Assembly (NCBI RefSeq): GCF_006337165.1 | Contig: NZ_CP040896.1 | Location: forward strand, 3,596,001 to 3,660,000 | DNA: 64,000 nt | DNA from: Hymenobacter jejuensis | Lineage (GTDB): Bacteria > Bacteroidota > Bacteroidia > Cytophagales > Hymenobacteraceae | Direction of reading: 5' to 3' | Program-made: the position numbers and the translations under genes | The notes under the pieces: model-generated | The model's input: the letters and a program-made list of their open reading frames with translations, nothing else | Databases searched by the model: none | Told to the model about the DNA's origin: nothing | In this document: piece after piece, positions 24,616 to 33,618 of the stretch | How the letters are laid out: the number at the start of each line of letters is the position of its first letter | Numbering within the stretch: the stretch's first letter is position 1

Positions 24616-25077
24616 TTAGAACCGGAACAGGGGGCGAGCCGGATTCCAGATGCCCCACGGAATCATCAGCAGCACCAGTACCAGTGCGATGGTGAACCAC
24701 ACGAAAGCCCGCTTGTGCTTCAGCACCGGCTCTGTCGCTTTCTTGGAGAGCGAGCGACCCACTTGGGCCGCAATCACGGCCAGTACCATCACGGTGATGT
24801 GCTCAACGCCCCAAAAGCGAAGCTCCGGGCTTTTCATGGCCGCGCCCATGTTGGCCAGGGCGGTTTTGGTCACGGGGCTCAGGCCGAAATACAAAATCAG
24901 GCCGACGAGCAACTGCAGGTGCATGGAGCCCACAAAGGCCGCGCCCATGCCGTTGTCGGCGCCCATGTAGCGGCGGCGCCCCTGCCAACCCGAAAAGGCG
25001 CGAAAAACCGCAATCAGGCCAAAAACAACCACGAGCCAACGCGTCCAGGAGTGGACATGCAGTAAAATGTCGTACAT
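24616..25077 (-). CDS. Four-helix membrane protein, possibly haem-binding
   Basis: 153 residues with helices at about 10-27, 50-68, 88-105 and 122-140. Histidines lie at helix ends ('LLHVHSWTRWLVVVFGL', 'GSMHLQLLVGLILYFGLSP', 'FWGVEHITVMVLAVIAAQ', 'LKHKRAFVWFTIAL'), an arrangement resembling small b-type cytochrome-like membrane proteins. That reading is inference; annotated relatives in Bacteroidota are, to my knowledge, just conserved membrane proteins. It has its own terminator. Confidence 0.7.
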   Translation of the reverse strand: MYDILLHVHSWTRWLVVVFGLIAVFRAFSGWQGRRRYMGADNGMGAAFVGSMHLQLLVGLILYFGLSPVTKTALANMGAAMKSPELRFWGVEHITVMVLAVIAAQVGRSLSKKATEPVLKHKRAFVWFTIALVLVLLMIPWGIWNPARPLFRF

Positions 25078-25209
25078 AAGTAGCAGGAGTAGCAGGGTGA
25101 AGTGAAGCGGTAAAGGTCGGAGGCGCCGGGGAAAATGCCGCAGGGGAAAAGGAGAAATTTGAGGCGGCCGACAATAAGGTAAGGCTACAGCTTGGAATAC
25201 ATTATTATA

Positions 25210-25234
25210 TAAGTGTCTTATAATTAGGTGGTTG
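25210..25234. repeat. 25-bp dispersed palindrome, copy 10 (degenerate)
   Basis: Core CTTATAATTAG at 25217-25227, left end TAA, right end TTG. Lies 2 bases beyond the stop (25237-25239) of the minus-strand 2H phosphoesterase gene. Confidence 0.4.
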
Positions 25235-25236
25235 CA

Positions 25237-25803
25237 TTAGAACAAGGAAGCTGTCTTTTCTTGCTTATGGCCCTCAAAAGAAAAGACTCGCTCGCGCAGA
25301 AACATATCGCCCTGTTGCCGTAGCACCGCAATGTTGTTGATGGTGAGTTTAAGGTTAAAAGTCTGTTTGTTAAGGTATTGCAGTACGGGGCCGAGCAAAT
25401 CGGGGGTGGTGTCGTGCAGGGCCAGCGAGATGTGCGGCAGCCAGCAGTCGGGACCGCTAAACTTATCGGTGCGCAGGCACAGCGGTGCCGTGGCTTTCAG
25501 GATGCGACTGTGCAGTTGGTTGAGGGCATCGCAGCGCAGTACCGGAATGTAAATCACGGGGTTGGGGCCCGGAAACACGCCCAAGCCCGTGGTATAAGCG
25601 TTGAAAGGCTTGGTGCTTTGGGCTACTTCGCGCAGCACCGCGTTCAGGGCCGAAAGCTTGCGCACGCCGGCCAGCTGATACGTAAGATGGGGGTCGGGTG
25701 TGGCCTGCACGTCGTCGAGCCCAAACTCGGTTTCGAGCCCTTTGATGATACCATTAATGCGCGCAGCGTTTTGCGGATTTAGAAGCGAGGTGATAGCCAA
25801 CAT
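25237..25803 (-). CDS. 2H phosphoesterase / 2'-5' RNA ligase-like protein
   Basis: 188 residues from ATG 25803 (MLAITSLLNPQN). The frame extends upstream to 25878 but would overlap the preceding gene heavily. Two H-x-[TS] motifs define the active site: 'DPHLTYQLAG' (about 38) and 'LPHISLALH' (about 124). The family hydrolyses or ligates 2'-5' phosphodiester or cyclic phosphate bonds in RNA or nucleotides; the substrate is unknown. It starts 4 bases after the stop of the DinB-like gene, so the two are cotranscribed. Confidence 0.85.
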   Translation of the reverse strand: MLAITSLLNPQNAARINGIIKGLETEFGLDDVQATPDPHLTYQLAGVRKLSALNAVLREVAQSTKPFNAYTTGLGVFPGPNPVIYIPVLRCDALNQLHSRILKATAPLCLRTDKFSGPDCWLPHISLALHDTTPDLLGPVLQYLNKQTFNLKLTINNIAVLRQQGDMFLRERVFSFEGHKQEKTASLF

Positions 25804-25807
25804 GATG

Positions 25808-26383
25808 CTACAACCTAGAGGCGTCGTCGTTGTTGGATTCGGCCCATTTAGCCGCGTTAAATGCTTGGCTTTGCCCACGTGGCACGCTCAGGGTTTGCCA
25901 CGCCTCCCCACGAATCTGTTTGGCTAGCTGCACAATTTGGCCCGTATGATATGCATAATGAGTTGCTTGCCGCTGTAGCGCCGTCAGCACCGAGTGGGCC
26001 TCGCCGCGAATCGTGACGGTGCGCAGGAGGTCAGCGGGGGTAAGGGTATCCAACAGATCCAGCAAAATAGGCCATGCTGCTTCCCACTGCTTCTGCAGAG
26101 GTGCAATGGCTTCTACATCAGAGGGTTCCTCAAACTCCTGATCGCGGTTGCGGTCGGGTTTTTCGCCGTCAGTGGTCAGAAAATCGGTGAAGCGGGAGCG
26201 CAGATTGCCCACCATGTGCTTCACGATCACGGCGGTGCTGTTGGAGCCCGGCACCGGCCGATACAGCCATTCTTCGGGGGTGAGCTGGGCCAGCGCGCGC
26301 TCAGCGAGGGTTTTGTAACTGCGGAAGCTGTGCTGAAAGGAACTCAGCACGGCTGCGGCAACCGAATCGTGGGCAACATCCAT
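25808..26383 (-). CDS. DinB/DUF1572 family protein
   Basis: 191 residues from ATG 26383 (MDVAHDSVAAAVLSSFQ). Four-helix DinB-like protein: 'VIVKHMVGNLRSRFTDFLTTDGEKPDRNRD' and 'RQATHYAYHTGQIVQLAKQIRGEAW' supply the three metal-site histidines. The family is often linked to thiol-dependent transferases (bacillithiol and similar), but DUF1572 members have no proven reaction. It is followed after 4 bases by the 2H phosphoesterase gene. Confidence 0.88.
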   Translation of the reverse strand: MDVAHDSVAAAVLSSFQHSFRSYKTLAERALAQLTPEEWLYRPVPGSNSTAVIVKHMVGNLRSRFTDFLTTDGEKPDRNRDQEFEEPSDVEAIAPLQKQWEAAWPILLDLLDTLTPADLLRTVTIRGEAHSVLTALQRQATHYAYHTGQIVQLAKQIRGEAWQTLSVPRGQSQAFNAAKWAESNNDDASRL

Positions 26384-26637
26384 AGACAACAAAGTGTGAT
26401 GCGGAGTCGAGAGCCCTAAGGTAATCCTTCCGCCCATATCGACGTGGTAAACAGGCGGCTAAATAGGAAACCAGAAACTTTTCGTGCGCTCAGATCGGCA
26501 AGTAGGGCCGTCAGTTGTTGCAGAAAACGCTGTCGTCACCAGCCGGGAAATAACTATTGGGCTTGCATAGCCATGCCGTTCCATTTTCCGTTTAGGGCAG
26601 AACCAATCAGCGCCACTACCACTTTCATTGCTGCCGC

Positions 26638-28824
26638 GTGCCCCATTCTCCAGCGTTGCCCGAACCCCTTACGCCGCCTGCCAAAACGCGATCGCGCTGG
26701 TGGTTCTGGCCGTTGATGGGCGTGGGCCTACTGGCGCTGCTGCTCGGCGTGGCGTTGCTTTTTCTCGACTCGTGGCTGCGCCAGAAGCTCGAAAAACAGG
26801 TAGCAACGCGCTCGGCGGGCCGCTACGAGCTGCGCATCGCCTCCTTGCAAACCAGCTTGTGGCAGCGTAGCATTCGGCTGAACGGCGTGCGGCTGAAACC
26901 TACTGCTTCTTTTGGTAAGATAAAGAATATCAATGCGTTACCCCATTTGCAATTCACGTTGCAAGAATTGCGCATTGCGGGCATCGGTCTGAGCGACCTG
27001 CTCAGGCACGACGTCGTGGCCGTTGATAAGGTGCAACTGGATTCGTTGCACCTGCGCGTGTACGAATGGCCCAAAACGAGCCGTAAAGCTTCCAGCAAGC
27101 CTCTTTACCAGCAGTTGCCCTTCGATGTAAAAGGACTGCGCTTGGGTGAAATAGCGCTCACGCGAATCCAGGCGGCCTATGGGCCTAATGAACAGCCCGT
27201 TCTGCAATTTCGGCAAGGCGATGCGTTGGTTCGAGATCTGCTGCTCTCAGCTACGGGGGCCGCTGACACCCAGCGCATTGGCTATGCCGCCACGGTGGCC
27301 GTGCGCGTGCGGGGCTGGCAAGCAACCGTGCAGCGACATGAGGTGAATTTGGCGGCGGTGCAGTTCATTTCGGCGCGGCACCGGCTGGAGGCCGATTCGT
27401 TGCGCGTAACCCCACTTTTTGCCAACGCCAAGCGCCAAGGAAACCTGCGCATAGCGCTCTGGCTGCCGCGTATTTTGCTAACAGGGCTACAGACTGCTCA
27501 ATTGGCGCGCAGGCAGTTTCGGGCTGCGTCACTGTTGCTGCAAGGCCCAAATGCTAGCTTTTCGCCACCCGATCAGCCCCCGCCGGCCCTGAGCAAATTG
27601 CTGGCCCCGTACTTTGACCGTGTGCAACTACACCACCTGCGCCTGACGCATGGATACATTAAGGTGGAAAGCATTGAGCGCAAACCCGTTATCGAAAACA
27701 TCGCCATCGACGGAAGCGACCTGCGCGTTGATGGGGTAGGCGCGCAGGACCCGAAACGCATCCTGTACGCCACGGCTTGGCAGGCGCAGACGGGGCGGGG
27801 AACCCTGTTGCTGGATGCGCCTTATTACCGACTGGCATACAAGCAGTTACGCCTGTCTACCAAGCCCGGCCTGTTTCATATGCTGGATGTGCGGTTGGCC
27901 CCTACCATGTCGGTGGCGGAGCTCTCACGGCGCAAGCACCATCAGGCGCCGCACGTTACGCTCCAAACGCCTCAGGTCCGCGTAACCGGCTTCGATTTCG
28001 CGGCCTTGGAGCGGCACGGCGCTGTGATAGCGCGCGAGGTGCTTATTCGGCAGGCCCGCGTGGCGGTCGCCGGCGACGGCCGCTTTCCGGTCAATCCCAA
28101 TCCGTCGGTCGTGACGCCGGAGTCGCTGGGCAAGCTGCCCTTTCGGCTGGACGTGCGTGCACTGCGGCTCAGCGATTGGAACATGAAATTCAGCTACTTA
28201 GCACCGGTAAGCGGAAAAACCGGTACCATGACCCTGACGCGCCTGAACGGTACGCTCACCAACATTTCCAACGACCCCGTCCACATGACGGCCGCCCACC
28301 CGGCCATTGCGCGGGCGTCGGGCCTACTGCAAAACGCCTGCTTGGTGCAGGCTACTTTTTGGCTGCCCTTGCTCGACCCGAACGGGGCACACCGGGCCGA
28401 AGGCACGTTCGGGCCGGCTTCGATTACGTTGCTCAACTCCATGACCGAACCCACGCGTCTGGTGCGTTTTGAGCGTGGTCAGATCCAACACGTGGCCGTT
28501 CAGATTCAACTCGACAAGCAGCAGGCCCGCGGCACCATGTGGGCCAGTTACTACGATCTGAAGATGTCCTTCCTAAGCAAAAAAGGGGGCGCCGACCAGA
28601 AAACGCTGCTCTCCAAAGTCACGTCCAAACTGGTGAATGGCATCGTGATTCGAGACGAAAACCCGCGTCGCGACGACAAAGCCCTCAAGACCGGCAAAAT
28701 CCAAAGCGCCCGCGACCCGCGCTTTTCGGTGTTTTCGCTGTGGCGACAGGGTGTGGTGAGTGGCTTGCTCAACAGCATCGGCGTACCGGGCAAGCTGGCT
28801 AAGAGCCTCAGCGAGAGCGAATAA
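26638..28824 (+). CDS. AsmA/DUF748-like single-span periplasmic protein
   Basis: 728 residues from GTG 26638. A proline- and arginine-rich cytosolic tail, one helix (about 21-43, 'WWFWPLMGVGLLALLLGVALLFL'), then a very long beta-rich periplasmic part ('YELRIASLQTSLWQRSIRLNGVRLKP', 'LEALR'-type repeats of strands, C-terminal 'GTMWASYYDLKMSFLSKKG'). The design matches AsmA-like/bridge-type proteins, some of which move lipids between membranes. The assignment is by architecture, not by a diagnostic motif. Ends '...SIGVPGKLAKSLSESE'. It stands alone on the plus strand. Confidence 0.65.
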   Translation: MPHSPALPEPLTPPAKTRSRWWFWPLMGVGLLALLLGVALLFLDSWLRQKLEKQVATRSAGRYELRIASLQTSLWQRSIRLNGVRLKPTASFGKIKNINALPHLQFTLQELRIAGIGLSDLLRHDVVAVDKVQLDSLHLRVYEWPKTSRKASSKPLYQQLPFDVKGLRLGEIALTRIQAAYGPNEQPVLQFRQGDALVRDLLLSATGAADTQRIGYAATVAVRVRGWQATVQRHEVNLAAVQFISARHRLEADSLRVTPLFANAKRQGNLRIALWLPRILLTGLQTAQLARRQFRAASLLLQGPNASFSPPDQPPPALSKLLAPYFDRVQLHHLRLTHGYIKVESIERKPVIENIAIDGSDLRVDGVGAQDPKRILYATAWQAQTGRGTLLLDAPYYRLAYKQLRLSTKPGLFHMLDVRLAPTMSVAELSRRKHHQAPHVTLQTPQVRVTGFDFAALERHGAVIAREVLIRQARVAVAGDGRFPVNPNPSVVTPESLGKLPFRLDVRALRLSDWNMKFSYLAPVSGKTGTMTLTRLNGTLTNISNDPVHMTAAHPAIARASGLLQNACLVQATFWLPLLDPNGAHRAEGTFGPASITLLNSMTEPTRLVRFERGQIQHVAVQIQLDKQQARGTMWASYYDLKMSFLSKKGGADQKTLLSKVTSKLVNGIVIRDENPRRDDKALKTGKIQSARDPRFSVFSLWRQGVVSGLLNSIGVPGKLAKSLSESE

Positions 28825-28896
28825 GTAAGCGCTATGAGAGTGGCTTGTGTAGAGAACAAGTGAGCCACGAAAAAGCTGAATAAGGCCTTGTTTTAA

Positions 28897-28921
28897 TAAG
28901 TAATTATTAGTCAAGCGGTTA
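28897..28921. repeat. 25-bp dispersed palindrome, copy 11
   Basis: Core TTATTAGTCAA at 28904-28914, left end TAA, right end TTA. Lies 72 bases beyond the AsmA-like gene. Confidence 0.6.
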
Positions 28922-29084
28922 TACTGTTTGGCTTACTTGCCCGGAACTTATGATAGCGTGAGGTGTTTGAGTGTTGCTAATTTTGTCTCTGCAACCGGGG
29001 TGATCGTAGGAAAAGCACGGCTGTAGCAGCATGTAAAAGCGGTTTTATGCGGCAGTCGCTCTGCCGTTTCGTTGATCACACTGT

Positions 29085-29447
29085 ATGTCCGAAATTCTAT
29101 TCGACGTTAATCTGCAGCAGCTGCCCGACGAGTATTTGACGGGAGAGTGGTGCGTTGCCAGCCGCGTGCTCAACCGCAATAACCCGGACAGTGCTTTGGC
29201 GCAGGCTACGCATTTTTATTTGCAGCCCGGCACGCTCAAGGTGCAGGCACCGGAGCTCCAGGATACCGGCAACTGGACTGTTGAGCGCGATTCGCTGCTG
29301 AACCGGCCTTACCTGGAGTTGCAATTGCTACAGGAAGAAACCCGCGCGCTTATTACGCGGCTGCGGCGCTCCGCCGACGGCTTGCAAAGTCAACTTAGCT
29401 TGTATTTTCAGTCGGGCATGGAGCTGCTGCTCTCCCAGCCCTGTTGA
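29085..29447 (+). CDS. Small soluble protein of unknown function
   Basis: 120 residues, no signal or membrane segment. 'LPDEYLTGEWCVASRVLNRNNPDSALAQATHFYLQPGTLKV' followed by 'GNWTVERDSLLNRPYLELQLLQEETRALITRL' suggests a small lipocalin-like or beta-sandwich fold ('GEW...L....G.L.V......GNW.v' pattern), which is inference only. It ends 11 bases before the PAS gene, so the two probably form an operon and may act together. Confidence 0.65.
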   Translation: MSEILFDVNLQQLPDEYLTGEWCVASRVLNRNNPDSALAQATHFYLQPGTLKVQAPELQDTGNWTVERDSLLNRPYLELQLLQEETRALITRLRRSADGLQSQLSLYFQSGMELLLSQPC

Positions 29448-29458
29448 TCGCTTCTTTT

Positions 29459-29998
29459 ATGGTCCCTACCCCCTCCGTTCCGCAGGATGAGCGCCTGAGA
29501 AAGCAGGCAGAAGAACAACTGACCTTCCTGGCCGATTTTATTCCTCAATTGGTCTGGTTTACTGATCCATCGGGTTTTCACACCTATTTCAACCAGCGCT
29601 GGACCGACTACACCGGCTACACCCTGGCCGATAGTGTGGGGCCGGATATGTGGAACAACCTGCTGCACCCCGACGACCGTGAGCGCGCCCGCCAAGTGTG
29701 GGGCCATTCGTTGGCCACGGGCGATTTTTACGAAATCGAATACCGCTTCAAATCCCGCCAGGGCGACTATCGCTGGTTTTTGGGCCAAGCCCGGCCGCAG
29801 TACGACGAGCAAGGGCAGATCAAGCAGTGGTACGGCACCTGCACCGACATCCACGATCAGAAACTGATTGAGTTTGCCCTGCGCGAACGCGAACAGGATC
29901 TGGAGCGCGCTTACTCCGACTTGGAGGTGAAAGTGACGTTCCGCAACCTGGAACTGGAACGCGAAGTGCAGGAACTGCGCAAAGCCCTCTCCAAATAG
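29459..29998 (+). CDS. Stand-alone PAS-domain protein with C-terminal coiled coil
   Basis: 179 residues from ATG 29459. A single PAS fold with PAC ending (about 15-135): 'LADFIPQLVWFTDPSGFHTYFNQRWTDYTGYTLADSVGPDMWNNLLHPDDRERARQVW' and 'YRFKSRQGDYRWFLGQARPQYDEQGQIKQWYGTCTDIHDQK'. It is followed by a charged heptad helix to the end ('REREQDLERAYSDLEVKVTFRNLELEREVQELRKAL'). No kinase, cyclase or DNA-binding output is present. The sequence is close to PAS domains of Bacteroidota hybrid kinases, so it is either a partner protein or a remnant of a kinase. Terminator follows. Confidence 0.85.
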   Translation: MVPTPSVPQDERLRKQAEEQLTFLADFIPQLVWFTDPSGFHTYFNQRWTDYTGYTLADSVGPDMWNNLLHPDDRERARQVWGHSLATGDFYEIEYRFKSRQGDYRWFLGQARPQYDEQGQIKQWYGTCTDIHDQKLIEFALREREQDLERAYSDLEVKVTFRNLELEREVQELRKALSK

Positions 29999-30011
29999 AA
30001 AGGATAGCTTA

Positions 30012-30048
30012 TTTACATAATTACTTGATTGTCAAGTTATTATGTAAA
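30012..30048. repeat. Dispersed palindrome, copy 12, extended 37-bp form
   Basis: 17-base arms 30012-30028 and 30032-30048 with one mismatch around TTG. The 25-bp form is 30018-30042 (TAA to TTA), core TTGATTGTCAA at 30025-30035. It lies 14 bases after the PAS gene and 3 bases before its terminator. Best-formed copy in the window. Confidence 0.8.
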
Positions 30049-30050
30049 AA

Positions 30051-30086
30051 CAAGAAAGGCCGCCTCAACTGAGGCGGCCTTTCTTG
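30051..30086. terminator. Bidirectional terminator
   Basis: Perfect 17-base arms 30051-30067 and 30070-30086 between convergent genes ending at 29998 and 30108. Confidence 0.85.
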
Positions 30087-30107
30087 TTTCGGGAAAACAG
30101 GCTTTTG

Positions 30108-31139
30108 CTAAAACGAGATTTTGTTGATGGTAAACTCCGTTACGGCTGGGGTCTGGCCGCTTTGCAGCGCGTTGAGGTGCGAGTACAGTACGTAAGTTTC
30201 GGTGCTGCTCCGCTTGGTGAGCGTGGTGGGGTACACGCCGGCTGTGGTAGTAGCGCTGGCGTTGGAGGCTGCATTCGCCCAGTTGTCGCTGGTAGTCAGG
30301 CGATACACTTTGCTTTGGCTATTGGTTACGACGAGCAGCGTGCTGTTGTCCTGTAGCAGCAGGCCGTCGGCCCCGACTAGGCTGGTGCTCGTCGTTACTT
30401 TGGTAACCGTAGCCGGCGAAGTCAGCGTCACCTTGTATAAAGTACCATCATTGGACTTGGCCACCAGCAAATAGCCATCTGGGTGAAACACGATGCCATT
30501 GAGCCCAAAGGCGCCCGCAGGAGCCTGAAATTGCGGATTTTCTACAAGTACGTTTGCGGTCGGCGTGCCATCGGTGGCAAACCCAACGCGGTAAATGACG
30601 GGCGCGAAGCTGTCGGTAACATAAGCTGCGCCGGCGTTGTCGACGGCCACGTCGTTGGCAAAATGCCCGGCATCCGTCGGGCGCAGGTTGCTAAGATTGA
30701 CGTAAGAAGCCACGGCGCCGCCATTCAAGTCAATGACTGCCAGCGCCGCCAGTTTGCCCTTCGTCGCGGCCGTAGAAAAAGCCGTGTTGTAGCCGGGGTC
30801 GGATACGGCCGCCAGCAGCCGGTTGCGCGTAGCATCCAGCTTCAGCCCGACCGTGGAAATCAGGCGTTGATCGGCGGCAAAAGGCTGGTAAGTGCCGTTT
30901 CCCTTGCCGTCGTCCTGCACTTGGCCTATGGTGCCGCGCGTTTCCGAACTCACCAGAAAGCGCTTGCGCTGCGTATCGTACTGCACACCCTCGGGATACA
31001 AGCCATCCTGGGTGAACTTTATCACGTCGGCGCCCAGCACCAGTGGCGTAATGTCGCTGTCTTCGGTGCAAGCCGGCACAAGCAGCAAGGCCAAAGCGAA
31101 GGAAGAAACTTTAAAGCAGTTATTTAATTGGTTGATCAT
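30108..31139 (-). CDS. Beta-propeller lipoprotein, SMP-30/NHL-like
   Basis: 343 residues from ATG 31139, giving a lipoprotein signal ('FALALLLVPACTEDS', Cys near residue 24). The mature protein has repeated propeller-like blades: 'GLYPEGVQYDTQRKRFLVSSETRGTIGQV', 'FANDVAVDNAGAAYVTDSFAPVIYRV', 'GLNGIVFHPDGYLLVAKSNDGTLYKV' and 'GADGLLLQDNSTLLVVTNSQSKVYRL'. This is the pattern of SMP-30/gluconolactonase-like and NHL-type propellers. Binding or lactonase activity cannot be separated by eye. Outer-membrane anchored (inference). Confidence 0.82.
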   Translation of the reverse strand: MINQLNNCFKVSSFALALLLVPACTEDSDITPLVLGADVIKFTQDGLYPEGVQYDTQRKRFLVSSETRGTIGQVQDDGKGNGTYQPFAADQRLISTVGLKLDATRNRLLAAVSDPGYNTAFSTAATKGKLAALAVIDLNGGAVASYVNLSNLRPTDAGHFANDVAVDNAGAAYVTDSFAPVIYRVGFATDGTPTANVLVENPQFQAPAGAFGLNGIVFHPDGYLLVAKSNDGTLYKVTLTSPATVTKVTTSTSLVGADGLLLQDNSTLLVVTNSQSKVYRLTTSDNWANAASNASATTTAGVYPTTLTKRSSTETYVLYSHLNALQSGQTPAVTEFTINKISF

Positions 31140-31400
31140 CAAAGCGTTGTATTTGAATAAAAAGCGTACTCGTGCACAGCCGAGAACAGTAGATTGCTGC
31201 AAGTTTACGCCGAATCAGAGGCGAAGTTCAGGGCCAGGTTGCGGTAAGCTAACCCAGCCGCACCCGATCACTTGGAAGTGGATTTGGTTGTAATTATCAC
31301 TGAATCAAACCAATAGCGAATTTGTTTGGTTTGCGAAACGCGCCGCGCCCATTCCAGCAGCGAGGCGCGAAAAGCGCAAGGGTAAAACTTCGAAACCCAC

Positions 31401-31408
31401 TACCTTTG
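31401..31408 (+). promoter_or_regulatory. Bacteroidota -7 box of the ABC-F gene
   Basis: TACCTTTG, exact consensus, 20 bases before the ATG at 31429; no clear -33 TTG. Confidence 0.6.
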
Positions 31409-31428
31409 CACCCTTATAGCAAAGTAGG

Positions 31429-33375
31429 ATGATTTCCATCAACGACTTAGATTTCCATTTTGGCTCGCGTACCCTCTACGACAAGGCCAACCTCCACATA
31501 AAGCCCAAAGACAAAATCGGCCTGATCGGGCTGAACGGAACGGGCAAATCGACGCTGTTGCGCGTACTGGTCGGCGAATACAAGCCCGACGGCGGCAGCA
31601 TTCAGATGAGCAAAGACGTAACGCTGGGCTTCCTCAACCAGGATTTGCTCAGCTACGACACGCACGAAAGCATTCTGACGGTGGCCATGCAGGCCTTTGA
31701 GGAAGCGCTGAGCCTGCAAAAGAAGATTGACGAGATTCTGCTCGAATTCGAAACCAACTACCACGACGACCTCGTGGAGAAATTGGCCGATATGCAGGAG
31801 CGTTTCGAGGCGCTGGGCGGCTACACCATGCAGGCGCAGGCCGAGGAAATACTTGAGGGCCTGGGCTTTAGCACCGATGAGCTGCAACGCCCGCTCCGCA
31901 CGTTTTCGGGCGGTTGGCGCATGCGCGTGATGCTGGCCAAAATCCTGCTGCAAAAGCCGTCGTTACTGCTGCTCGACGAACCAACCAACCACTTGGACTT
32001 GCCCTCGATCAAATGGATCGAGAACTACCTGGCCGGGTACGAAGGTGCCGTGATCATCGTATCCCACGACCGCGAATTTCTGGACCGCACCACCAACACT
32101 ACGGTGGAGGTAAGTGGCGGAAAACTAGTGCCTTACGCTGGTAATTACTCGTTCTATCTGGAAGAGAAGGAAGAGCGCAACGCCATTCAGAAAGGCGCTT
32201 TTGAGAACCAGCAGGCCCAGATTCGGCAGGCCGAGCGCTTTATTGAGCGTTTCAAAGCCAAAGCCTCGAAGGCCAAGCAGGCGCAAAGCCGCGTGAAGAT
32301 GCTCGACAAACTGGAGCGCATCGACGACGTGGCCAACGACGCGGCGAAAGTGAACATCAAGTTTCAGTTTACGGTGCAGCCGGGTCGTCACATCCTGCGC
32401 ATGGAGCACGTGGGCAAGAAATACGGCGACAAGCTGATTTTCCGCGATACACACGTGCACATCGAGCGCGGCGACAAGATTGCCCTGATCGGGGCGAACG
32501 GCAAAGGTAAATCAACGCTGATGCGCTTAGTGGCTGGTAATGAGGCGCCTACCAACGGCAACCACCAGCTTGGCCACAACGTAATTATGTCGTTCTACGC
32601 CCAGCACCAGCTCGAATCGCTGAACGTGGAAAACGAGATCATTCAGGAGATGAACGAGGCTGGCTCGCGGCGCAACGAGATGGAACTGCGCTCGGTGCTC
32701 GGCTCCTTCCTCTTCACCGGCGATCAGGTGTACAAGAAAATCCGGGTGCTGTCGGGTGGTGAGAAAAGCCGCGTGGCGTTGGCCAAAACCCTGATTTCGG
32801 AAGCCAACTTTCTGCTGCTCGACGAACCGACCAACCACTTGGACATGCAGTCGGTGAACATCCTGATTCAAGCCCTGGACCAGTACGAAGGCACCTACAT
32901 CGTCATCAGCCACGACCGCTTTTTCGTGGAAAATGTGGCCAATAAAATCTGGTACATCGAAGATTACCAGCTCAAGGAATATCCCGGCACCTACACCGAG
33001 TACGAGCAGTGGCAGGAAGACCGCGCCAAAGCCGACAAGAAAAACGGTGCCGCGCAACCTGTTGCTGCTAAGCCAGTTGCAAAAGCTACGGAAGAACCCA
33101 AAAAGTACTCCAACGCCGAGCGCGACGCTGCCCAGCAGGAGCTGAAAAAGGCCAACAAAGAGCTGAAAGAGGTAGAAGCCCGCGTCACGACCCTGGAAAA
33201 GGAGTTGGCCGTGTACGAAAAGCAGCTTGCCGACCCTGGCATCTACAACAATACCTCACAGCTTAAGGACACCACTGTGAAATTCGAGCAAGTGAAGAAA
33301 GAGCTTGCCAAAGTGAACGACACTTGGGAAACCTTAGCCGAGAAAGTGGAAGGCTTGGAAATGCGTGTGAAATAA
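31429..33375 (+). CDS. ABC-F family ATPase (ribosome-associated, Uup-like)
   Basis: 648 residues. Two ATPase domains without membrane part. First: Walker A 'GLNGTGKST' (about 34), signature 'RTFSGGWRMRVMLA', Walker B 'LLLLDEPTNHLD'. Then the linker 'FIERFKAKASKAKQAQSRVKMLDKLERID'. Second: Walker A 'GANGKGKST' (about 355), 'LSGGEKSRVALA', 'LLLDEPTNHLD'. A charged C-terminal coiled coil (about 555-648) resembles Uup rather than EttA. ABC-F proteins act on the ribosome E site to relieve stalling or resist antibiotics; the exact subtype is uncertain. Its stop codon starts a dispersed palindrome and a terminator follows. Confidence 0.92.
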   Translation: MISINDLDFHFGSRTLYDKANLHIKPKDKIGLIGLNGTGKSTLLRVLVGEYKPDGGSIQMSKDVTLGFLNQDLLSYDTHESILTVAMQAFEEALSLQKKIDEILLEFETNYHDDLVEKLADMQERFEALGGYTMQAQAEEILEGLGFSTDELQRPLRTFSGGWRMRVMLAKILLQKPSLLLLDEPTNHLDLPSIKWIENYLAGYEGAVIIVSHDREFLDRTTNTTVEVSGGKLVPYAGNYSFYLEEKEERNAIQKGAFENQQAQIRQAERFIERFKAKASKAKQAQSRVKMLDKLERIDDVANDAAKVNIKFQFTVQPGRHILRMEHVGKKYGDKLIFRDTHVHIERGDKIALIGANGKGKSTLMRLVAGNEAPTNGNHQLGHNVIMSFYAQHQLESLNVENEIIQEMNEAGSRRNEMELRSVLGSFLFTGDQVYKKIRVLSGGEKSRVALAKTLISEANFLLLDEPTNHLDMQSVNILIQALDQYEGTYIVISHDRFFVENVANKIWYIEDYQLKEYPGTYTEYEQWQEDRAKADKKNGAAQPVAAKPVAKATEEPKKYSNAERDAAQQELKKANKELKEVEARVTTLEKELAVYEKQLADPGIYNNTSQLKDTTVKFEQVKKELAKVNDTWETLAEKVEGLEMRVK

Positions 33376-33397
33376 ATATTTGATGATCAGGTATTTA
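33373..33397. repeat. 25-bp dispersed palindrome, copy 13 (includes a stop codon)
   Basis: Left TAA (33373-33375) is the ABC-F stop codon, right end TTA; core TTGATGATCAG at 33380-33390; arms match with two mismatches. Confidence 0.75.
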
Positions 33398-33398
33398 C

Positions 33399-33436
33399 AG
33401 AAGGGAGTTAGTGAAGAACTAGCTCCCTTCTTTTTT
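33399..33436 (+). terminator. Terminator of the ABC-F gene
   Basis: 13-bp stem with one mismatch (33399-33411 with 33419-33431), then a T run to 33436. Confidence 0.85.
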
Positions 33437-33618
33437 GAGGAAGGGTAGAAGCAAGGTTGCAAAGACGGTAGTACGGATTCTTAACAAGGCTATAAGCCGG
33501 TATTGTGTGTTAAACAGTACCTTGTTTTGCAAGGTAGAAGTTGTATGTTTATGCCCGTATCCTTATCCGTGTTAATTAGGAGGGATACACACCTCTTAAA
33601 CTTCTGTTTTTTGCACCT

